NCBI RefSeq assembly: GCF_025950095.1 | Contig: NZ_JAPDDR010000005.1 | Location: 310,001 to 374,000, forward strand | Source of the DNA: Luteolibacter rhizosphaerae | Lineage (GTDB): Bacteria > Verrucomicrobiota > Verrucomicrobiia > Verrucomicrobiales > Akkermansiaceae | Reading direction: 5' to 3' | DNA: 64,000 nucleotides | In this document: positions 25,907-32,402 of the stretch, one piece after another | Layout: each line of letters starts with the position of its first letter | How positions within the stretch are numbered: the first letter of the stretch is position 1 | Translations under genes and position numbers: made by a program | The notes under the pieces: generated by a model | Told to the model about the DNA's origin: nothing | The model's database searches: none | What the model saw: the letters and a program-made list of their open reading frames with translations, nothing else

Positions 25907-26554
25907 ATGAGAATGGAAGCCGCACTGACCTTCCCGAACTTCCGCATGCCAGCACCACGCCCGATCCCAGCGAGCCAGAGCGCGGATGGGGACGACATTG
26001 ACGTGGCCCTGATGTATCGGATCGCGGAGGGTGACGAGCAGGCCTTCCGCCAATTGGTGGAGCGGCACCAGAATGCCGTGGTGGGCACGGTGGCCCGCAT
26101 GCTGGGTGACCCGACCGAGGCGGAGGACATCGCCCAACTGGCCTTCCTGAGGGTGTGGAAACATGCGAAACGCTGGCGGCCGGACGCCAAGTTCACCACT
26201 TACCTTTTCACGATCACCCGGAACCTCGTATTCAACGAGTCCCGGCGGAGGACCCGGCGCAAGGAAGTCTCCACCGACGAGCGCGAGGAAGAGAGCGGCT
26301 TCCAGATGGCAGCCGAGGCGCGCCAAGGGCCTGAAGAGGAGGCCATGAAGCTGGAGATGCATCAGCAGATCGACCGCGCCATCGCAACCCTGCCGGAAGC
26401 CCAGCGCACGGCAGTGATCCTCTACAGCTACGAATCCCTGCCCTACGAGGAAATCGCCGTCGTATTGAAGACCTCGGTATCCTCGGTGAAGAGTCTGCTC
26501 TTCCGGGCCAGGACAACCTTGAGGGAGCGGCTGGCCACTTATCTGGCGGATTGA
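25907..26554 (+). CDS. ECF RNA polymerase sigma factor
   Basis: 215 residues. Region 2: LMYRIAEGDEQAFRQLVERHQ, MLGDPTEAEDIAQLAFLRVWKHAKRW and FTTYLFTITRNLVFNESRR. Region 4: IDRAIATLPEAQRTAVILYSYESLPYEEIA followed by TSVSSVKSLLFRARTTLRERL. This is the classical RpoE-like group, unlike the sigma factor at 6.6 kb. The start is uncertain: ATG at 25907 or at 25946. No anti-sigma gene follows; the next gene, 132 bases on, codes for a PEP-CTERM protein and could be a target (inference). Confidence 0.9.
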   Translation: MRMEAALTFPNFRMPAPRPIPASQSADGDDIDVALMYRIAEGDEQAFRQLVERHQNAVVGTVARMLGDPTEAEDIAQLAFLRVWKHAKRWRPDAKFTTYLFTITRNLVFNESRRRTRRKEVSTDEREEESGFQMAAEARQGPEEEAMKLEMHQQIDRAIATLPEAQRTAVILYSYESLPYEEIAVVLKTSVSSVKSLLFRARTTLRERLATYLAD

Positions 26555-26686
26555 GCCGGATTGCCAGTCTCCCTTATTGCGAAGTTAAGCCAATCAGGTA
26601 CATTAACAGGGTCTTGATCCCCCTGAAGACATCTTTTGAAACTCCCGGCCGGGCGTTGGCGGATCAAGGGTAACCCCTTCTCGGAT

Positions 26687-27292
26687 ATGCCTCTATTCCC
26701 TCGCCTGCTACTTGTTTCTATCCTCTTCTCCGGTTTCGCCAGCGCTGCTACCACCGCTGTGAGCTTGGAAACGGACTACACCGGAGCCCCCGCGTTCTCG
26801 ATCAATACCTCCGACACGGAGGTGCGCGATCTCAGCAACCTATCCGGACTAACCCCCGGTCAGTCGATCCAAGTGGAGTTCACCCCCAGTGCTCCGGCCT
26901 TCTGGGAAGGTTTCTTTTATTATCCTGCGGGCGAGCTGACGGTGACTTGGACCGCCACGGTAGAGATCAATATCGACGGCAACATCTTCAGCTTCACCGA
27001 TACTTGGACTCTCGGTCCGCAGATCGTCCCTGAGAGCGGTGCGGGCGGGGTCTATGGCTATCAATTCGGAGCGGATCCAGAATCGCATGCCTTCGTGGTG
27101 CCTTGGGGCACGGACCTGAGCGATGTGACGATCACCCTGCGTGATCTGACCTCGATCAGCAGCGGCTACTTCACTTGGTCGACGATGTCCCTCAATGGCA
27201 CCCTGACCACGAGCAGCGTGCCGGAGCCTTCCGCGATGGCGCTCTCCCTGATCCTGCCCGCCGCACTGCTGCTGCGCAGGCGGCGGAAGTAA
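26687..27292 (+). CDS. PEP-CTERM sorting-signal protein
   Basis: 201 residues. A signal peptide (PLFPRLLLVSILFSGFASA) precedes a beta-rich region with no domain I recognise. The C-terminus has the three-part sorting signal: VPEPS, a hydrophobic stretch (AMALSLILPAALLL) and an Arg cluster (RRRRK). Such proteins are exported and processed by an exosortase, usually in exopolysaccharide-producing bacteria. The frame is open upstream to 26636, but the signal peptide supports the ATG at 26687. The gene ends 13 bases from the convergent opcA. No exosortase gene lies in the window. Confidence 0.85.
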   Translation: MPLFPRLLLVSILFSGFASAATTAVSLETDYTGAPAFSINTSDTEVRDLSNLSGLTPGQSIQVEFTPSAPAFWEGFFYYPAGELTVTWTATVEINIDGNIFSFTDTWTLGPQIVPESGAGGVYGYQFGADPESHAFVVPWGTDLSDVTITLRDLTSISSGYFTWSTMSLNGTLTTSSVPEPSAMALSLILPAALLLRRRRK

Positions 27293-27305
27293 GTTGGGAA
27301 GCGGC

Positions 27306-28391
27306 TCAGCGCTCCAGCAACTGGCGGAAGCGCGGGAGGATCTTCTGGAACAGCGAGTTCTTCCCGCCGCGAGCGAGCTGCTCGCCGATGAGACCGGCGG
27401 AACTATCGGGGTCCACAGGCCCCGGCAGCTCGACCACATGGCTGGCGCACTTGATCCGGCGAATCAGGAATGCGGCCCCCGCCTCACGGGAAACGGACAC
27501 CTCCGTATCCCCACCCTTCAGCGAGACCAAGCCGAGCGGTGCCGACGACTCATCCGCGGTCAATGTGGCCGAGATGGTCACACCGCCGGGACCTTCAAAA
27601 GAGAAACCTTCCTTGTTCCCGCTGCGGCGGGCGACCGCGAGATCCAGCTCCATGCCATCGCGCCAACCCGCCTGCACGGCGAGCCATGCGAGCATCTGCA
27701 GGGCGGTGCCGCGGTTATCGGGATGATGGATAATCTCCACCGTATCCACCTTCGGAAGTCCTGCGAGGACCAAGGGGTCATCGTAGAGCGCGGCGATGGA
27801 GACGCGGAACTGGAAGCTGCGGGTCCATGCGAGATCCTGTACGACGAGCTCCCGGGTCGCGCTTCCTACCGCATCGGAGATCGTCCCGAAGGAGGCAATG
27901 GGATCGGACCATTCCGAGCTATCGAAAACGAAGCGATCCACGAGACTGTAGAGGCGATCCTCGAAGATCGGCGTGAGCTCTCCTTGCCACCAGAAGATCA
28001 ACGGCAGATCGGAGGCGAGGTGAGCGAAGACCGTGTTCCTGAGACGCCCGGTAGCCTTGCCGGTGAGGGCGAAAGCGATCTGTTCGCAGCATACCGACTT
28101 CCGGCCGCTGGAGAGATGACAGTGAGCGGTGATCCAAGCACGGATCGAGGCGTCCGCCGCATTCCGGTCGATCCCGATGAGCAGTGCCCGGCAGGCATGC
28201 TCGGCGGTGAGTTCGCGGACAGCCGCGGAGTTCTTCTCGAGTGAACCCGGAGCTTCCGAATACACGGCCAGATTCATCAGCGAGGCATTCGTGCGGGCCT
28301 CGTCTTCCTCCCAGAGCTTGCGCAGTTCCTTGTCGATCGAGCCGACAGGCACTTCGCGTCCGAGTTCGGGATGCATCTCCAGAGTTGCCAT
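27306..28391 (-). CDS. opcA: glucose-6-phosphate dehydrogenase assembly protein OpcA
   Basis: 361 residues. OpcA signatures are present: ARTNASLMNLAVYSE near the N-terminus, HCHLSSGRKSVCCEQIAF, HLASDLPLIFWWQGEL and DLAWTRSFQFR. OpcA assists assembly or activation of glucose-6-phosphate dehydrogenase, best known in cyanobacteria and actinobacteria. It follows zwf on the same strand after 73 bases, the expected operon order, so both should support NADPH supply through the oxidative pentose phosphate pathway. The 73-base gap contains a short AT-rich palindrome-like segment (CTAGATTCTAG) but no gene. Confidence 0.92.
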   Translation of the reverse strand: MATLEMHPELGREVPVGSIDKELRKLWEEDEARTNASLMNLAVYSEAPGSLEKNSAAVRELTAEHACRALLIGIDRNAADASIRAWITAHCHLSSGRKSVCCEQIAFALTGKATGRLRNTVFAHLASDLPLIFWWQGELTPIFEDRLYSLVDRFVFDSSEWSDPIASFGTISDAVGSATRELVVQDLAWTRSFQFRVSIAALYDDPLVLAGLPKVDTVEIIHHPDNRGTALQMLAWLAVQAGWRDGMELDLAVARRSGNKEGFSFEGPGGVTISATLTADESSAPLGLVSLKGGDTEVSVSREAGAAFLIRRIKCASHVVELPGPVDPDSSAGLIGEQLARGGKNSLFQKILPRFRQLLER

Positions 28392-28464
28392 GGGAAGATC
28401 GTGGATGATGGATGCTAGATTCTAGATGGGAGAAGTGAGATGGCCGTATGCAAGCCGCCAACTC

Positions 28465-29997
28465 TCACAGCCTGCGCCACGAGTTCCCGTCCTGCTGGAG
28501 AAGTTCGTCCGCTTCCTTCGGGCCCCAGGTGCCGGCGACGTATTCGGCCATCGGCGGCGGATTGTCGCTCTTGTGCCAAGCGTTCTCGATGTTGTCGATA
28601 AAGCGCCATGCTTCCTCGACCTCGTCGCGGCGGGCGAAGAGTGTGGCATCTCCGGCCATGGCATCGAGCAGCAGGCGCTCGTAGGCCTCCGGGCTCCCTT
28701 TGCCGAAGCTGGTGGCGTAGTGGAAGTCCATCTTCACGGGTTCCAGTCGCAGGCTGGTGCCGGGGATCTTGGAGACCATGCGCAGCGAGATGCCTTCATC
28801 CGGCTGGATGCGGATGACCAGCACATTCGCGCCGGGCACGCCGCCGGGCAGGGCATTGAAAAGCACGCAGGGCGGAGCCTTGAAGTGAACCGAGATCTCG
28901 GTGGCCTTCTTCGGCAGTTGCTTGCCCATGCGGATGTAGAAGGGCACGCCGCTCCAGCGCCAAGTATCGATCATGAGGCGGACCGCCACGTAAGCTTCGG
29001 TCATGCTTTCGGGATCGACGCGGTCTTCCTCGCGATAACCCGGGACCGGTTTGCCATCGACATGACCGGTGGTGTATTGTGCGCGGATCACGTTCTCGGC
29101 GACCTTCTCGGGAGTGTCCCACTGGCGCAGCGAGCGGATCACTTTCACCTTCTCGTCGCGCACGCCATCGGCGCTGAGATCGGTGGGCGGCTCCATGGTC
29201 ACGAGGCTGAGGAGCTGCAGGAGGTGATTCTGCACCATGTCCCGCAGGGCACCGGACTTGTCATAGTAGCCGCCGCGTCCGCCTTCCATGCCGAGATTCT
29301 CCGCGCAGGTGATCTGCACGTGCGAGATGTAGCGGCTATTCCAGAGCGGTTCGAAAATGGCGTTCGCAAAGCGCAGCACCATGATGTTCTGCGCGGTTTC
29401 CTTCCCGAGGTAGTGGTCGATCCGGTAGGTGTCCTTTTCCTGGAAGGTCCGGTTCACCACCTCGTTGAGGTGCTGGGCGGTGGCAAGGTCGGTGCCGAAA
29501 GGCTTCTCGACAATGACGCGGGCCCAGCAGCCGTCTTTGGCCATGTTCAGCCCGGCGTCCTTGAGCTGGGTGAGGATGTCGTCGAAGAACTCGGGGGCGC
29601 TGGCGACGTAAAAGAGGCGGTTCCCCTTCCCGCCGCGGTCGCGGTCGATCTCATCCAGACGCTCCGCGAGGCGCTTGTAGCCGTCGGCGTCGGTAAACTC
29701 GCTCTGGTGGTAGTGGATGCTCTCGACGAACTTGCCCCAGATTGCGTCGTCATGGCCGGAGCGGGAGACCTTGCGGTTCAGCTCTTCCAAGCCGGTGCGG
29801 AACTCCTCGTCGGACTTTTCCCGGCGGGCGAAGCCGAGGATCTTGACTCCGGGAGGAAGCTCGCCGTCCACGGCCAAATTGTAGATCGCCGGCACCAGCT
29901 TGCGGTGGGTCAGGTCACCGGTCGCGCCGAAGATCACCACGGTGCAGGGCTCCGGGCGGGAACGGGAGACGAGGTCTTCGCGAAAAGGGTTCGTCAT
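28465..29997 (-). CDS. zwf: glucose-6-phosphate 1-dehydrogenase
   Basis: 510 residues from the ATG at 29997; the frame is open further upstream but the conserved protein starts here (TVVIFGATGDLTHRKLVPAIYNL is the NADP-binding strand-loop-helix). The substrate motif is YRIDHYLGKETAQN, with the catalytic His farther along; the C-terminal block includes GDATLFARRDEVEEAW. The cytosolic enzyme oxidises glucose 6-phosphate to 6-phosphogluconolactone with NADP. It leads the zwf-opcA unit. No Shine-Dalgarno is seen. Confidence 0.96.
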   Translation of the reverse strand: MTNPFREDLVSRSRPEPCTVVIFGATGDLTHRKLVPAIYNLAVDGELPPGVKILGFARREKSDEEFRTGLEELNRKVSRSGHDDAIWGKFVESIHYHQSEFTDADGYKRLAERLDEIDRDRGGKGNRLFYVASAPEFFDDILTQLKDAGLNMAKDGCWARVIVEKPFGTDLATAQHLNEVVNRTFQEKDTYRIDHYLGKETAQNIMVLRFANAIFEPLWNSRYISHVQITCAENLGMEGGRGGYYDKSGALRDMVQNHLLQLLSLVTMEPPTDLSADGVRDEKVKVIRSLRQWDTPEKVAENVIRAQYTTGHVDGKPVPGYREEDRVDPESMTEAYVAVRLMIDTWRWSGVPFYIRMGKQLPKKATEISVHFKAPPCVLFNALPGGVPGANVLVIRIQPDEGISLRMVSKIPGTSLRLEPVKMDFHYATSFGKGSPEAYERLLLDAMAGDATLFARRDEVEEAWRFIDNIENAWHKSDNPPPMAEYVAGTWGPKEADELLQQDGNSWRRL

Positions 29998-30306
29998 GGC
30001 AGGGCGGCGGTGTCGCTCAAAGTGCGCCGATGGGGAAGAGAAATGGGTATGAATTCTCGTCAACGCCAGTATGACCGGGAGCACGGGTCGTGGAAACCCA
30101 GAAGTAAGAGGCTTTCCCGTGACAGGACTTGCCTTGCCAAGAGGCATGGTGCCGCGGGTTCCGGTGGAATGGTATTCAATCGCCAAGGCGGCCTTTGGCT
30201 TCTGAAAGCGGCGCTGAAGAGTTCGATTAAGGGCGAAAGAAGCGTGAGTTGTTAAATCGCAAATCGCTTGCAAATGCGATCCTCCTGCGCGAAGGATCGC
30301 GTGTCG
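29998..30306. promoter_or_regulatory. divergent intergenic region with inverted repeat
   Basis: 309 bases between zwf (minus) and the metal-transport-like cluster (plus). The clearest element is at 30256-30280: ATCGCA and TGCGAT are exact reverse complements separated by 13 bases, and the interval also contains a near-direct repeat of GCAAATCGC / GCAAATGCG. It lies close to the start of the transporter operon, a position that would suit a metal-responsive repressor such as Zur or a DtxR-like protein, but it does not match a consensus I can name. Nothing else convincing is seen. Confidence 0.35.
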
Positions 30307-30717
30307 ATGCGCGGCTCGCCCTTGTTCCGAACTTTGATCGTCCTTGCCGTGTTGCTGGCTACAGGACTTGCCCTTGCGCGTCTTACGAGCGGGTCGACGC
30401 CGGTTGCGACGGTGACGAAGACGGCGGAGGATGCCGTGATCTCCCCTGCCCCGGCGACAAAATTGGCGAACTACGAACTCCTGCTATCTGCATCCGCGGC
30501 GGAGATCGAACTGGGTGCGGGCGGGAAGCCCGCGTCCGCGATGACGGGTGTGCTTGAGATCACGGGTGAAGAGCCGGTGATTTCACTGCGGATCAAGTGG
30601 GCAGATGCTTCTCCGGGACACCGCTTTGCGAAGCTGCGGCTGGAGATCCCGGGCCGGGATACACTGGAGCATGTGTTCAACGCATCCGGGTACATCGACG
30701 ACATCTGGGAACCATGA
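30307..30717 (+). CDS. membrane-anchored protein of unknown function, first gene of the metal-type ABC cluster
   Basis: About 136 residues from the ATG at 30307; a TTG at 30268 and an ATG at 30274 are alternatives. A single hydrophobic helix lies near the N-terminus (LFRTLIVLAVLLATGLALA), followed by a Thr/Ala-rich linker and a small beta-rich periplasmic domain (YELLLSASAAEIELGAGGK...). I recognise no family. Its stop overlaps the ATG of the ATPase gene (ATGA), so the three genes form one operon. It is too short to be a solute-binding protein of the usual cluster A-I type. Confidence 0.7.
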   Translation: MRGSPLFRTLIVLAVLLATGLALARLTSGSTPVATVTKTAEDAVISPAPATKLANYELLLSASAAEIELGAGGKPASAMTGVLEITGEEPVISLRIKWADASPGHRFAKLRLEIPGRDTLEHVFNASGYIDDIWEP

Positions 30718-31511
30718 GCGAGGAACATCACGATTGCTGCGCGCATCACTCGCATCACCACGAACTGGTGATCGATTCGCTGCAGGTGAGGTACCGGAAC
30801 ACGCTGGCGCTGGATGGGGTTTCCTTTGCGACCTCCTGCGGGAACCGGGTCGCTCTGGTGGGCCCGAATGGTGCTGGCAAAAGTACTTTGCTAAAGGCGA
30901 TCGCGGGATTGGTACCGCGGAGCGGCGGAACGATCTCGTGGCGGCGGACCGCGGTGAAGCGCTGGTCGAGGGAGTTTGCTTACCTACCCCAGCGCGAGGA
31001 AGTGGATTGGTCCTTCCCGATCACCGTGCGCGGCTTGGTGGAGATGGGGCGCTATCCGCAGACGGGAATCTTCGGGCGCTTCGGCGATGCGGATCACGCG
31101 GCCGTGGAAAACGCGTTGCAATCACTGGACCTGCTGGACCTGCAGAAGCGGCAGATCCGGGAACTTTCCGGCGGGCAGCAGCAGCGGGCCTTCCTAGCGA
31201 GAGCGATCGCACAGGAGGCGCATGTGCTTCTGCTGGATGAGCCGTTCACGGGCTTGGATCGGAATGCGTCGCGGCAGTTGGGCGACTTGCTCGAGCGACT
31301 GGCTCATGAGGGCCGCTTGGTAGTGGCATCGCACCATGACCTGGCGACCGTGCCGAAGCTTTTCGATGAAGCCCTGCTACTGAAGACACGACCGATTGCT
31401 TTCGGCACCGCGGAGGAGGCGCTGAGCGCGAAGAATCTCGACCGGGCCTTCGGGCACATTACCGATGCGGAGGATCGTGCCGCTCCTCAACTCGTCACTT
31501 CCGATCTCTGA
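30714..31511 (+). CDS. metal-type ABC transporter ATP-binding protein with His/Cys-rich N-terminus
   Basis: 265 residues from the ATG at 30714, overlapping the previous stop. Walker A GPNGAGKST, Q-loop YLPQREEVDW, signature LSGGQQQR, Walker B VLLLDEP, D-loop GLD and switch SHHD are all present; QREEVDWSFP is typical of the Mn/Zn/Fe ATPases (ZnuC/MntA type). The first residues form a His/Cys cluster (HHDCCAHHSHHHE), suggesting metal binding at the cytosolic face. It should power uptake of zinc, manganese or iron with the permease encoded next. Confidence 0.9.
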   Translation: MSEEHHDCCAHHSHHHELVIDSLQVRYRNTLALDGVSFATSCGNRVALVGPNGAGKSTLLKAIAGLVPRSGGTISWRRTAVKRWSREFAYLPQREEVDWSFPITVRGLVEMGRYPQTGIFGRFGDADHAAVENALQSLDLLDLQKRQIRELSGGQQQRAFLARAIAQEAHVLLLDEPFTGLDRNASRQLGDLLERLAHEGRLVVASHHDLATVPKLFDEALLLKTRPIAFGTAEEALSAKNLDRAFGHITDAEDRAAPQLVTSDL

Positions 31512-32349
31512 TCCCTTGGACCTGCTCGCCAATCCCTTCTATCAGCGTGCTCTTGCCGCGGCGCTGCTCATTGGTTTTGCCAATGGCTTCTTCAGCGGGT
31601 TCGTGGTCCTGCGCCGGAACGCGCTTTCGGTGAGTGCGCTGTCACACACCATGCTGCCCGGGATCGCCTTCGGGATTTTGGTGACAGGAGCGCTGACGCA
31701 GGCAAGTGCGTTTGTGGGGGCGCTGTTCGCGGCGCTGATGGTTGGCCTGGGATCGGTGGCGGTGGCGCGGGGGAACCGGGTGGCACAGGGCACGGCGCTG
31801 GCCGTGATCTACACGACGGCATTCGCGGCGGGGGTGGCGATCTTGCCGCGGCTCGACACGCGTCAAGAGCTCGAGCACTGGCTATTCGGCGACATCATGG
31901 CGGTGGGGAATGCGGATCTCTGGATCGCGTTCGCGACGGGGTCGTTTACGCTGATCGTGGCGAACCTGTTAATGCGTCCGATGCTGCTGACGCTTTTCGA
32001 GCCGAACGTGGCGGCGGCCCAGGGCGTGCCGGTCCGAGTGATGCACTACCTGCAGTTCACGCTGCTGGTGCTGGCTTTGGTTAGTTCATTGCAAGCGGTG
32101 GGCTGTGTGCTGTCGGTCGGGATGTTGATCGCGCCGGCGGCGACCGTTTCACTACTTACCGACAAGACCTCCGCGCTGTTCTGGGGCGGTGGCGCGATCG
32201 GGGGGGGCGGAGCAGTTGCCGGGGTTTTGCTTGCGGCCTATCTCGGATTGGCGCCGGGTCCGGTGATCGTGATGCTGCTGGGAGTTTTCTTCCTCGCTGC
32301 TTGGCTTTTTAGCCCGAAGTACGGAGCTCTTTCTCTGCGCCGGAGCTAA
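31465..32349 (+). CDS. metal-type ABC transporter permease (ZnuB/MntB family)
   Basis: 294 residues with about eight hydrophobic helices. Family blocks include FFSGFVVLRRNALSVSALSHTMLPGIAFG, typical of ABC-3 permeases, GTALAVIYTTAFAAG, and QAVGCVLSVGMLIAPAATVSLL. The ATG at 31465 overlaps the ATPase gene by 47 bases in another frame, so translation is probably coupled; no other good start is seen close by. With the ATPase it forms the membrane part of a divalent-metal importer. The matching solute-binding protein is not in this window. Confidence 0.9.
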   Translation: MRRIVPLLNSSLPISDPLDLLANPFYQRALAAALLIGFANGFFSGFVVLRRNALSVSALSHTMLPGIAFGILVTGALTQASAFVGALFAALMVGLGSVAVARGNRVAQGTALAVIYTTAFAAGVAILPRLDTRQELEHWLFGDIMAVGNADLWIAFATGSFTLIVANLLMRPMLLTLFEPNVAAAQGVPVRVMHYLQFTLLVLALVSSLQAVGCVLSVGMLIAPAATVSLLTDKTSALFWGGGAIGGGGAVAGVLLAAYLGLAPGPVIVMLLGVFFLAAWLFSPKYGALSLRRS

Positions 32350-32350
32350 C

Positions 32351-32383
32351 AAAAAATGCGGCCCGGCGTAGTGCCGGACCGCA
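32351..32383 (-). terminator. intrinsic terminator
   Basis: On the minus strand an 11-bp stem with one mismatch (TGCGGTCCGGC / GCCGGGCCGCA, loop ACTAC) is followed by a run of six T. It lies 20 bases after the stop of the giant PPC/thrombospondin-3 protein gene. The stem could also slow transcription coming from the permease gene on the plus strand, though that side lacks a T-run. Confidence 0.85.
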
Positions 32384-32402
32384 TTGTGAAGAGCCGCATC
32401 GA

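Noticed and set aside
28426-30255. A 609-codon open frame on the plus strand
   Set aside because: It is antisense to zwf, whose frame holds clear G6PD motifs. The plus-strand translation has no recognisable family.
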